Made by a program: the position numbers and the translations under genes
Notes under the pieces: generated by a model
Told to the model about the DNA's origin: nothing
The model's database searches: none
What the model saw: only the letters and a program-made list of their open reading frames with translations
Shown here: positions 6,821 through 13,743 of the stretch, piece after piece
How the letters are laid out: every line of letters starts with the position of its first letter
Position numbering within the stretch: position 1 is the stretch's first letter
DNA from: Betaproteobacteria bacterium
Lineage (GTDB): Bacteria > Pseudomonadota > Gammaproteobacteria > Burkholderiales > Burkholderiaceae_C
Direction: 5' to 3'
Assembly: GCA_947448675.1 (NCBI GenBank)
Contig: CANFOR010000046.1
Location: 1 to 14,710 of the forward strand
Length of the DNA: 14,710 nt

Positions 6821-7576
6821 ATGCATATTCCCTCTCTTAAAGAACTCGTGAGCGCCGAAGAATGGGCGCTGCGCGTCGACCTGGCGGCCTGCTACCGCAT
6901 GGTCGCCGCCTATGGCTGGAGCGACCTGGTGTTCACCCACATCAGTGCCCGCGTACCTGGCCCCGAGCACCATTTTTTAATCAACCCCTACGGCCTGTTG
7001 TTTGAAGAGATCACCGCGTCGAGCCTGATCAAAATCGACCAGCATTGCAACAAACTCAGCGACTCACCCTTCCCCGTCAACCCGGCGGGTTTCACCATCC
7101 ACAGCTGCATCCACGCCGTGCGCGAAGACGCTGGTTGCGTGCTGCACACCCATACCCGTGCAGGTGTGGCGGTGAGTGCGCAGAAGGGTGGCCTGCTGCC
7201 GCTGAGCCAACAGTCCTCGGTCGTGCTGCCCATGCTGGCCTACCACGACTACGAAGGCATCGCTCTGCACGCCGAGGAGCAGCCGCGACTGCAAGCCAAC
7301 CTGGGCCACGCCAAGGCACTGATTCTGCGCAACCACGGCCTGCTCACCGTGGGCCGCACGATCGCCGATGCGTTTTTGAACATGTATTTTTTAGAGAGCG
7401 CCTGCCGCATCCAAATCGACGCGCAGGCCAGTGGCGAACTGCTGCCCATTGGCCCCGGGCCCCTGCAAGCCAACCGCGATGTCAGCAAGGTCGCGACTGC
7501 AGGCCAAGGCTCGGCACTGGCCTGGCCGGCCATGCTGCGCAAAGCCGAGCGCATGGACCCGAGTTATAAGACGTAA
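6821..7576 (+). CDS. Class II aldolase/adducin family protein
   Basis: This is a 251-residue protein with one class II aldolase/adducin domain. The N-terminal part, YRMVAAYGWSDLVFTHISARVPG (residues 25-47), is typical. The metal ligands expected in the family are visible: the HTH pair at 109-111 in VLHTHTRAGV and His172 in LRNHGLLTVG. At the place where fuculose- and ribulose-phosphate aldolases carry a catalytic Glu (PSSE region), this protein reads VNPAGFTIHSCIH. It may therefore not be a sugar-phosphate aldolase; this subgroup is common in proteobacteria and largely uncharacterised. The start at 6821 gives the usual N-terminus and has a ribosome site. nemA follows 88 bp downstream on the same strand. 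The exact reaction is unknown. Confidence 0.88.
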   Translation: MHIPSLKELVSAEEWALRVDLAACYRMVAAYGWSDLVFTHISARVPGPEHHFLINPYGLLFEEITASSLIKIDQHCNKLSDSPFPVNPAGFTIHSCIHAVREDAGCVLHTHTRAGVAVSAQKGGLLPLSQQSSVVLPMLAYHDYEGIALHAEEQPRLQANLGHAKALILRNHGLLTVGRTIADAFLNMYFLESACRIQIDAQASGELLPIGPGPLQANRDVSKVATAGQGSALAWPAMLRKAERMDPSYKT

Positions 7577-7598
7577 ACGCTCACGGTAGGCACTTATC

Positions 7599-7626
7599 TT
7601 GGCTTTTTTACTACATTTTTTATAGC
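7599..7626 (+). promoter_or_regulatory. Possible sigma-70 promoter of nemA
   Basis: TTGGCT (7599-7604) and TATAGC (7621-7626) are 16 bp apart, each matching 4 of 6 consensus bases. Transcription would start near 7633, about 32 nt before the nemA ATG. The -10 element falls in copy 2 of the dispersed repeat. This is a weak prediction; the gene might instead be read from the aldolase promoter. Confidence 0.3.
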
Positions 7627-7667
7627 GCTCTACGCGCTCCCAGATTAGCTCTCAGCCGTTTTACATG
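7610..7667 (+). repeat. Dispersed intergenic repeat, copy 2 (5' of nemA)
   Basis: This copy has the same block order as copy 1 (2279-2336): an ACTACATTTTTTATAGC segment, then CTCTACGCGCTCCCAGATT, then AGCTCTCAGCCGTTTTACATG. A perfect 5-bp hairpin, AGCGC-TCTAC-GCGCT, lies at 7624-7638. The last bases run into the nemA start codon, so the gene has no clear Shine-Dalgarno of its own; its upstream context is repeat sequence. Confidence 0.65.
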
Positions 7668-8798
7668 AAAAACACCCTCTTTGAACCCATCTCCGTTGGC
7701 CGCATGGCCTTGGCCCACCGCATCGTGATGGCGCCGCTCACCCGCAACCGCGCACCCGGCGCGGTGCCCACGCCGTTGATGGCCACCTACTACGGCCAGC
7801 GCGCCAACCCGCACACCGGGGCGGCACTCATCATTACCGAAGCCACGGCCATCAGCCACCAAGGCCAGGGCTACTCCGACGTGCCCGGCATTTGGAACGC
7901 CGTGCAGGTCGAGGCATGGCGCAAAGTCACCCAAGCCGTGCACACCCAGGGCGGCAAGATCTTCGTACAGTTGTGGCATGTGGGCCGCATCTCGCACAAC
8001 TCCTTGCAACCCGGTGGCAAAGCACCCGTGGCGCCATCGGCCATTCGGGCCGAGGCCAAGACTTACCTCATCCGCGACGGCATGGGCGCTTTTGTCGAAA
8101 CCTCGCAGCCGCGCGCGCTCGACGCCAGCGAGCTGCCGGGCATCGTGCAAGACTACGTGCAGGCCGCACGCAACGCCATGCAAGCGGGTTTTGACGGCGT
8201 TGAAGTGCATGCCGCCAACGGCTACCTGCTCGACCAATTCTTAAAGCGCGGCGCCAACCAGCGCAACGACGCCTGGGGCGGCTCCATCGAAAACCGGGCC
8301 CGCTTGCTGATCACCGTGATGCAAGCCGTTGCGCAAGCCATTGGCGGCGCGCAGACCGCGCTGCGCCTCGCGCCCATTACGCCATCCAACGGCATCTCCG
8401 AGCCCGAGCCGCAGCCCTTGTTTGACTACGTAGCGCGCCAGCTCGGCCCCTTGGGCTTGGCCTACGTGCACGTCGTCGAAGGCGCTACCGGCGGTGCGCG
8501 CGCGCTGACCGGCATGGCTTTTGACTACGCGGCCTTTAAAGCCGCCTACCGGGCTGCAGGTGGGACGGGGGCCTGGATGCTGAACAACGGCTACACCAAG
8601 GCCCTGGCCGAGCAAGCTGTTGCCGCAGGTGCAGACCTGATCGCCTTTGGTCGGCCCTTCATTGCCAACCCTGATTTAGCGCGCCGCTTGCGCGAAGATG
8701 CGCCCCTGAACACGGGCGACCGGGTTAGCTTTTATGGTGGCGGCGCAGAGGGTTACACCGACTATCCCTTGCTAGAAGACGTGCTACAAAATAAATAG
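7665..8798 (+). CDS. nemA: Old Yellow Enzyme family alkene reductase (NemA type)
   Basis: This 377-residue protein is a complete FMN-dependent ene-reductase of the NemA/PETN reductase/morphinone reductase group. It reduces activated C=C bonds and often nitro compounds with NAD(P)H in the cytoplasm. Visible residues: APLTRNRA with Thr26 near the flavin; QLWHVGRISH (from 102); the substrate-anion pair His182/Asn185 and the proton donor Tyr187 in VHAANGYLLDQFLK; NQRNDAWGGSIENRARLL; and GRPFIANPDLARRLR for FMN phosphate binding. The His/Asn pair resembles morphinone reductase rather than the His/His pair of PETN reductase. The C-terminus LQNK plus the TAG stop lies in repeat copy 3, and no Shine-Dalgarno precedes the ATG. 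No TetR-type regulator (NemR) is next to it. The physiological substrate is unknown. Confidence 0.93.
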   Translation: MKNTLFEPISVGRMALAHRIVMAPLTRNRAPGAVPTPLMATYYGQRANPHTGAALIITEATAISHQGQGYSDVPGIWNAVQVEAWRKVTQAVHTQGGKIFVQLWHVGRISHNSLQPGGKAPVAPSAIRAEAKTYLIRDGMGAFVETSQPRALDASELPGIVQDYVQAARNAMQAGFDGVEVHAANGYLLDQFLKRGANQRNDAWGGSIENRARLLITVMQAVAQAIGGAQTALRLAPITPSNGISEPEPQPLFDYVARQLGPLGLAYVHVVEGATGGARALTGMAFDYAAFKAAYRAAGGTGAWMLNNGYTKALAEQAVAAGADLIAFGRPFIANPDLARRLREDAPLNTGDRVSFYGGGAEGYTDYPLLEDVLQNK

Positions 8799-8848
8799 CT
8801 GCTCACGCACTTTCTGTGCGCCTAAAAGCGCTATTCGACGCTATTTTG
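8783..8848 (+). repeat. Dispersed intergenic repeat, copy 3 (3' of nemA)
   Basis: It begins GCTACAAAATAAATAGCTG and continues with CTCACGCACTTTCTGTGCG and a CTAAAAGCGCTATTCGACG segment, in the block order of copies 1 and 2. A perfect hairpin, CGCAC-TTTCT-GTGCG, lies at 8806-8820. The first 16 nt overlap the end of nemA and contain its TAG stop (8796-8798). The 3' boundary is approximate. Confidence 0.65.
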
Positions 8849-8914
8849 CACGCCATTGCGGCACCCAACAGCGGCCCAAAAAGTCAACCTGAATTGGGCG
8901 CTGGACCGCTTACT
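8849..8914. other. Convergent spacer between nemA and the sensor kinase gene
   Basis: The spacer contains a 6-bp inverted repeat, GCCCAA (8874-8879) and TTGGGC (8894-8899), with a 14-nt loop. There is no T-tract, so I do not call a terminator. The hairpin in repeat copy 3 may serve that role for nemA. Nothing else is seen. Confidence 0.3.
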
Positions 8915-10339
8915 TTAAGCGCCCTGGAAACGCAAGCGCAGCAACTTGCCAGAGCCTTGGGTTACGGCCTGCAAGTCCAGCACCGCGCCCATCAAACGGG
9001 CGTACTGCAAAACAATCGCCAAGCCCAGGCCGGCACCTTGGCCCAATTGCTGACCGTCACGTCCCTGGGCCCAGCGCTCCAGCAGGCCACCGGCTTGCGC
9101 CTCGCCCATGCCGGGGCCGTTGTCCAGCACGCACAGGGCCACAGCCCCATCGTCTTGGCGCTGCAGCATGAGCGTCACATGGCTGGCCTGGCCATGGGGA
9201 GCGCGGCCGTAGCGCAACGCGTTGTCGAGCAGGTTGTTCAAGATGCCTTCGATGAGCGCCGCGTGGCCGCGCACGGTGACGGCTTCGTCCAGGCCTTGCG
9301 CACCCAGGTCTACGCTCAGGGCGTCGGCACGCGGCAAAAAGCGCAGCACCGCCTCGCGGGCCAGCAGGTCCAAACGCACGGGGCCCAAGGGCATAGCGGC
9401 ACCAGCTTCGTCGGCCAGGGCCAGGGCCAAGAGCTGGTCCACCATATGGCTGGCGCGCTCTTCGCTGCGCACAATGTCTTGCAGCTGCTCGCGCCACCGC
9501 GCAGGCTCGGCTTGCGCCAGACCGTAGCTGGCCAAAGCACGGATGCCCGCCAAGGGCGTGCGCAACTCATGCGCCACATTGCCCGCAAACTCGCGCTGGG
9601 CGCGCACGCCCGATTCGACGCGGCCCAAGAGCTTGTTCAGCGCATCCCCCAGGCGTTGCACGTCACGCGTACTGGCGGCTACATGCAGCGGCCGCAGGTC
9701 GCGCGCGTCACGCTGCTCCACCGCCTGCTGCAAGGCCGCCAGAGGCTGCAGGTCGCTTTGGATGGCGCGGCGCAACCACCAGGCCAAGAGCAGCAGCAAG
9801 AAGCATTGCGGGGCCAAGGCAAACATCAACAAACGTTCGAGCAAACGCGCGCGGCTCACCGAGGTTTGTGCCATCACCACCACAAAGGGCACTGGGCTGC
9901 TGCGGTAGACCGTGACGCTGCGCAGCGCGCGGCCCTGGTAACTGATGTCGTAAAACTTGGGCACCGTCGAACGGTCTGTTGCCGCATCGGACAGGTTCGC
10001 GCGCAAGCCCGCATGTCCGGCCAGCAGGCTACCATCCATGGCCTGCACCGCAAAAAACACCTGCTCGCTTTGGTCAAACAAAATGCTTGACATTTCGGAT
10101 TGCGACAACAGCAAGATGGGTTTGCCGTCGCGCAAGCCCACATGGGCCGCCACCGAATACGCGTCGTCAAGCAAAGAGCGGTCAAAGGCCTGGGCCACAA
10201 AATAATTGGTAATGCCCAGCGTCAGGGCGGTGCCTAAGGCCCAGGTTAGCACCAAGGGCAGCATCACGTGCTGCACCACCCGCGCGCGCAGCGACGGCTT
10301 TTCGACCTCTGGCAGCGGCATGGAGCGTTCAGGCAGCAT
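8915..10339 (-). CDS. Two-component sensor histidine kinase with 2CSK_N-type N-terminus
   Basis: This is a 474-residue membrane sensor kinase. Transmembrane segments lie at about residues 26-48 and 168-189, with a roughly 120-residue periplasmic part between them resembling the two-component sensor kinase N-terminal domain of TctE-like proteins. A HAMP-like linker follows, then the phosphoacceptor His257 in FAGNVAHELRTPLAGIRALA. The ATP-binding domain has NNLLDNALRYGRA (N box, from 368), DNGPGM (406-411) and GAGLGLAIV (from 435). The start at 10339 overlaps the response regulator stop by 11 nt and has a GGAGG ribosome site 9 nt upstream; the next Met (10321) has none. The kinase should phosphorylate the adjacent regulator. 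Given the divergent metal-efflux operon, the signal is plausibly a periplasmic metal ion, although no His- or Met-rich cluster is obvious in the periplasmic part. Confidence 0.93.
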   Translation of the reverse strand: MLPERSMPLPEVEKPSLRARVVQHVMLPLVLTWALGTALTLGITNYFVAQAFDRSLLDDAYSVAAHVGLRDGKPILLLSQSEMSSILFDQSEQVFFAVQAMDGSLLAGHAGLRANLSDAATDRSTVPKFYDISYQGRALRSVTVYRSSPVPFVVVMAQTSVSRARLLERLLMFALAPQCFLLLLLAWWLRRAIQSDLQPLAALQQAVEQRDARDLRPLHVAASTRDVQRLGDALNKLLGRVESGVRAQREFAGNVAHELRTPLAGIRALASYGLAQAEPARWREQLQDIVRSEERASHMVDQLLALALADEAGAAMPLGPVRLDLLAREAVLRFLPRADALSVDLGAQGLDEAVTVRGHAALIEGILNNLLDNALRYGRAPHGQASHVTLMLQRQDDGAVALCVLDNGPGMGEAQAGGLLERWAQGRDGQQLGQGAGLGLAIVLQYARLMGAVLDLQAVTQGSGKLLRLRFQGA

Positions 10340-11027
10340 CGGTCTGCGCCTCCAAGACATAGCCCAGGCCGCGCAGGGTGCGAATACCCGCACCGCTGCC
10401 TGTGAGTTTTTTACGCAGGCGCGAGATAAAAGCCTCTAGCGCGTTGTCCCCCAAAGACTCGTCAAAACTCGACAACTTGGCCGACAAATCGCCCTTGCTG
10501 ACCACCCGGCCTGGCGGCGTCATCAGCTCCCACAGCACCTCAAACTCGCGCGCGGGCAAGTCCAGCCCTTGCCCGGCCAAGTAGACCCGGCGTGCCTTGC
10601 GGTCCAAGGCCAATTGGCCCAGGCTAAAGTGGTCTTGCGTACCTTGGCTACGCCGCACCAGGGCGCGCAGGCGGGCTTCGACTTCGTTCAGGTCAAACGG
10701 TTTGCCAAGGTAATCGTCGGCACCGGCGTCAAGGCCCGCAATGCGTTCGTCGGTGCGGTCGCGCGCGGTGAGCACCATCACCGGCGTACGGTCGCCACGT
10801 GCACGGGCTTCGCGCAAGGCCTGCAAACCACTACCCATGCCGCTATGGGGGTTGTCATTCACCGGCAAGTTCAAGTCCAGCAAGACGGCATCAAAGGGCT
10901 GCACGCGCCACAGTTGGCGGGCATCGTCTAGGTTGGCGGCAGCGTCTACCCGGTGACCGGCATCGGCCAAGCTGCGCAGCATCACCGCGCGCAGCACATC
11001 GTCATCTTCGACGAGTAAAACCCTCAT
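10329..11027 (-). CDS. OmpR/PhoB-family response regulator
   Basis: This 232-residue protein has a receiver domain followed by a winged-helix DNA-binding domain. The receiver shows the acidic pair Asp8/Asp9, phospho-acceptor Asp51 in DAVLLDLNLP, Thr87 in VLTARD and Lys109 in LGKPF. The C-terminal domain reads LPAREFEVLWEL...VVSKGDLSAKL...DNALEAFISRLRKKL...IRTLRGLGYVLE, typical of the QseB/TctD side of the OmpR family. The loop after DLNLP is longer than usual: VNDNPHSGMGSG (residues 56-67) in place of a short GxxG turn, next to the phosphorylation site. The gene precedes and overlaps its kinase, and is divergent from the TolC-type gene with an 87-bp gap. It probably activates that operon through the direct repeat at 11053-11074. 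Its own ribosome site is weak. Confidence 0.95.
   Translation of the reverse strand: MRVLLVEDDDVLRAVMLRSLADAGHRVDAAANLDDARQLWRVQPFDAVLLDLNLPVNDNPHSGMGSGLQALREARARGDRTPVMVLTARDRTDERIAGLDAGADDYLGKPFDLNEVEARLRALVRRSQGTQDHFSLGQLALDRKARRVYLAGQGLDLPAREFEVLWELMTPPGRVVSKGDLSAKLSSFDESLGDNALEAFISRLRKKLTGSGAGIRTLRGLGYVLEAQTDAA
10349..10353 (-). promoter_or_regulatory. Ribosome binding site of the sensor kinase
   Basis: GGAGG (minus strand), 9 nt before the ATG at 10339 and inside the response regulator coding sequence. It decides the kinase start. Confidence 0.75.
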
Positions 11028-11052
11028 ACGCAGTTTTGCGCGTGCTGGCGCT

Positions 11053-11074
11053 TGGTCAGGCTGTGGTCAGTCTG
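11053..11074 (+). promoter_or_regulatory. Tandem 11-bp direct repeat, candidate response-regulator box
   Basis: TGGTCAGGCTG (11053-11063) is followed directly by TGGTCAGTCTG (11064-11074), with 10 of 11 bases identical. OmpR/PhoB-family regulators commonly bind head-to-tail dimer sites with 11-bp periodicity. The repeat ends 7 nt before a -10-like CATAAA and covers the -35 position, the layout of PhoB-type activated promoters. The adjacent divergent regulator is the expected ligand (inference). Confidence 0.55.
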
Positions 11075-11081
11075 TTTGCGG

Positions 11082-11087
11082 CATAAA
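11082..11087 (+). promoter_or_regulatory. Possible -10 element of the RND efflux operon
   Basis: CATAAA matches 4 of 6 bases of TATAAT and lies in the only AT-rich patch of the gap. No -35 is recognisable at 17 bp upstream; the direct repeat occupies that place, which suggests activator dependence. A short dyad, CCAAA-CC-TTTGG (11098-11109), follows just before the ATG at 11115. Confidence 0.3.
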
Positions 11088-11114
11088 TAAAGATTCGCCA
11101 AACCTTTGGTAACC

Positions 11115-12449
11115 ATGACCTTACGTACTCCATTTTTAGCCATTACTCTGCTGTGCACCAGCCAGATAGTAGTACAGCCTGTCTACGCACAAAGCCTACC
11201 AGCCGTTGCACAGGCGCTGAGCTTGACCGAAGTGCTGGCCGCTGCACGCAATAATTTCGACGTGCAGTCCGCTCGCCAAGCCGTGGCGGGCGCGCAAGGC
11301 GATGTGTTGGCCGCCGACCGCTCGCCTTTTGCGCAACTGTCGGCCAAAACCAGCTCCATCGACCTGCAAAACGGCATTGGCGCGGGCAATGTGCTGACGC
11401 AAAAGCGCATCGACAAGTCGGTGGGCATCGACTGGACTTGGGAGCGCGGCAACAAACGGGCGCTGCGCACCGCCGCGGCACAGCACGCACTCGATGCCGC
11501 GCAGGCCGATTTGCAAGAAACCCAGGTGCAGCAGCTCTTGGCTACCGCCGCAGCGTATTACGACCTCAGCGCAGCGCAAGAACGCGCCGAACAAGTGGGC
11601 GCCATCGAACGCAGCGCAGCACAACTGGCCAGCACCGCCAAGCGCCGCGTACAAGCGGGCGACCTGGCCGCACAAGACGCCGCCCGCACCGAGATCGAGG
11701 CGCGCCGCGCCCAGGGCGACAGCCTCAGCGCAGAGCTAGATGTGCAGCGCGCAGCCCTGGCGTTGGCCCAACTCACTGGCTTGGCTGCACCCAAGAACCT
11801 GAGCACAACACAACTGCGTGCACAGCATGTATGGCCGCACGCAGAAGCGAGCACCAACACTGACGCACCAGCGAACACCCAAGAGCTAGACGCCGCGCTC
11901 GCGCGCCGCGCCGACATCCGCGCCGCCGAGCAACGCGTGCAAGCCGCACAGGCGGCGCTCGACGGCGCTGCTGCGCAAAAGAAGGCTGACATCACCTGGG
12001 GCACTTCGCTCGACCACTTTCCGGGCACCTCGACCCGTTTGTTGGAGCTGCGCATGCAAATGCCCCTACAGCTCGGTGTGTTGGGCGCCTATGACTACCA
12101 AGGCGAAGTCGCTCGCGCACAAGCCAACTTAGGCCAAGCCCAGACTGCGCTCGATAAAGCCCGGCTGCTTGCGCAAGGCGATCTGCAACGCATGCAACAC
12201 GAGCGCAGCACTTCGGCGCAACGCACCCAGAGCTACGAGCAAGACATCTTGCCGCGCGCACGCCAAGTGGCCAGCAATGCCGAGTTGGCCTATAGCAAAG
12301 GCGCGATGTCTTTGTCTGACCTGCTCGACGCCCGCCGCACCCTACGCGCTACGCTTTTAGAAGCAGTCGCCGCACGCGCCGATTACGCCAAGGCCTGGGC
12401 GGCATGGCAGCTGCGCACCCAACCCGAACTTTTAGGCGCAGCCCCCTAA
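11115..12449 (+). CDS. TolC-family outer-membrane factor of a metal RND efflux system (CzcC/CusC-like)
   Basis: This 444-residue protein belongs to the TolC/outer membrane efflux family. It has a cleavable signal peptide (residues 1-25, probable cut VYA-Q). Two similar halves rich in Ala, Gln and Arg form long helices, for example LSLTEVLAAARNNFDVQSARQAVAGAQGDVLAADRSP near the N-terminus and ELAYSKGAMSLSDLLDARRTLRATLLEA near the C-terminus, both typical of the family. It would form the trimeric channel through the outer membrane for the RND pump encoded downstream. I chose the ATG at 11115; a TTG at 11106 is in frame but adds only three residues. Neither has a strong ribosome site. The adaptor follows after 43 bp. 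Confidence 0.92.
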   Translation: MTLRTPFLAITLLCTSQIVVQPVYAQSLPAVAQALSLTEVLAAARNNFDVQSARQAVAGAQGDVLAADRSPFAQLSAKTSSIDLQNGIGAGNVLTQKRIDKSVGIDWTWERGNKRALRTAAAQHALDAAQADLQETQVQQLLATAAAYYDLSAAQERAEQVGAIERSAAQLASTAKRRVQAGDLAAQDAARTEIEARRAQGDSLSAELDVQRAALALAQLTGLAAPKNLSTTQLRAQHVWPHAEASTNTDAPANTQELDAALARRADIRAAEQRVQAAQAALDGAAAQKKADITWGTSLDHFPGTSTRLLELRMQMPLQLGVLGAYDYQGEVARAQANLGQAQTALDKARLLAQGDLQRMQHERSTSAQRTQSYEQDILPRARQVASNAELAYSKGAMSLSDLLDARRTLRATLLEAVAARADYAKAWAAWQLRTQPELLGAAP

Positions 12450-12492
12450 GCGCAGCGGCCTTCATTACTCGCACACCTTGCAAGAACCGACC

Positions 12493-13743
12493 ATGACCCA
12501 ACCCCATACCACTCCCCGCCGCCCAGGTTTGCGCGCCAGCGCCTTTGGCACACTGTGCTTGCTCAGCGCCCTGCTCAGCGCCTGCCACGACGCGCCACCG
12601 GCCGAAGCGCCCACGCCGCCCGCGCCCATCGTGCAGGGCAACCAGTTGCGCTTTGCCCAAGGCCATCCGCAACTCGCTCTTTTGGGTTTGACCGCCGCCG
12701 CACCCGGCAAGGCCATTGCCGTAGAGCTACCTGCCCGCTTGGTCTGGAACGAAGAGCGCACCCAACGCATTTACCCGGCTTTTGCGGGCCGGGTTAGCAG
12801 CATCAAGGCCGATGTGGGCCAGAGCGTCATGCCGGGCAGCGCCTTGGCGCAACTGGCCTCGCCCGACTTCGGTGTGGCCCAGGCCGACACCGCCAAAGCC
12901 CAGGCCGACGCCCAGCTGATGCAAAAAGCCCTGACCCGCCAGCGCGAATTGTTCGAGGCGGGCATCGTGGCCCGCAAAGACCTGGAGCAAGCCGAGGCCG
13001 ATGCCGCGCGCACGCAAGCCGAAGTGCAACGCGCCGGGGCCCGCACCGCCCTGTATGGCGGCAGCAAAGGCGGCATCAACCAACAACTGGGCATCAGCGC
13101 CAACATCAAGGGCATCGTGGTCGAGCGCAACCTCAATCCGGGGCAAGAAGTGCGGCCCGACCAGTCGGGCCCGGGCATCCCAGCTTTGTTTGTGGTGACC
13201 GACCCCAGCAGCCTGTGGGTGCAAATTGACGCGCGCGAGTCGGAAGTAGGCACGCTCAAAGTCGGCGCCAGCTTCGACCTGGTGGTGCCCACCTTGCCCG
13301 GGCAAAAGTTCGAGGGCCGCGTTGCCGCCGCCGCCGACTTTATCGACCCTGCGACCCGCACCATCAAAATTCGGGGCGTAGTGAACAACCAAGAGCGCCT
13401 GCTCAAAGCCGAAATGTTGGCCACGGCCCGCATCGAGCGCCAGCTGGGCGCAGGCGTCTTGGTACCGGCCAGCGCCGTGCTCTTGCGCGGTACGCAGCAC
13501 GCGCTGTTTGTGCAAGCCCAAACCGGCATATTTGAACGCCGCGAAGTCGAGCTGAGCTACCAAGGCCCGCGCGAAGCCGTGGTCTCGCGCGGCCTGGAGG
13601 TGGGTGAAATGGTGGTCAGCGACAACGCCCTGCTGCTGGCGCGCATGTTCCGCGTGGCGCAAGACGAGGCCAAGCCGATTGCGCCCATGGCGGCAACATC
13701 AGCCGCTGCCAAGGCCTCTGTAGCTGCAGGCCAAAAACCATGA
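12493..13743 (+). CDS. RND efflux periplasmic adaptor, lipoprotein (CzcB/CusB-like)
   Basis: This is a 416-residue membrane-fusion protein. It begins with a lipoprotein signal with lipobox LLSAC (Cys31), so it is probably anchored to the inner membrane. The order of domains is typical: a lipoyl-like segment (RVSSIKADVGQSVMPGSALAQLASPD), an Ala/Gln-rich helical hairpin (VAQADTAKAQADAQLMQKAL to EVQRAGARTAL), the second lipoyl half (IKGIVVERNLNPGQEVRPD), a beta-barrel (LWVQIDARESEVGTLKVG) and a membrane-proximal domain. It bridges the pump and the outer-membrane channel. No N-terminal Met cluster like that of CusB, nor a His-rich tail, is visible, so the metal is unclear. The TGA overlaps the pump's ATG by 4 nt (ATGA). 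The start at 12493 is preferred over an in-frame TTG at 12478. Confidence 0.93.
   Translation: MTQPHTTPRRPGLRASAFGTLCLLSALLSACHDAPPAEAPTPPAPIVQGNQLRFAQGHPQLALLGLTAAAPGKAIAVELPARLVWNEERTQRIYPAFAGRVSSIKADVGQSVMPGSALAQLASPDFGVAQADTAKAQADAQLMQKALTRQRELFEAGIVARKDLEQAEADAARTQAEVQRAGARTALYGGSKGGINQQLGISANIKGIVVERNLNPGQEVRPDQSGPGIPALFVVTDPSSLWVQIDARESEVGTLKVGASFDLVVPTLPGQKFEGRVAAAADFIDPATRTIKIRGVVNNQERLLKAEMLATARIERQLGAGVLVPASAVLLRGTQHALFVQAQTGIFERREVELSYQGPREAVVSRGLEVGEMVVSDNALLLARMFRVAQDEAKPIAPMAATSAAAKASVAAGQKP

Noticed and set aside
8816..10090. Long open frame (424 codons) on the + strand opposite the sensor kinase
   Set aside because: The antisense frame of a GC-rich gene is open by codon bias. 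The opposite strand encodes a complete kinase with all motifs, and the translated + strand protein is Gln/His/Ala-rich with no recognisable domain.
10258..10274. CACGTG core inside GCAGCA-TCACG-TGCTGC, a possible third parS
   Set aside because: Only the central CACGTG agrees; the outer TGTTN and AAACA bases of parS are absent. It lies in the kinase coding sequence.
10796..10801. CACGTG in the response regulator gene
   Set aside because: The flanks do not resemble parS at all; this is chance occurrence in GC-rich coding DNA.
12727..13662. 311-codon open frame antisense to the RND adaptor
   Set aside because: It is a shadow of the adaptor coding sequence, whose lipobox, hairpin and beta-barrel segments are clear.
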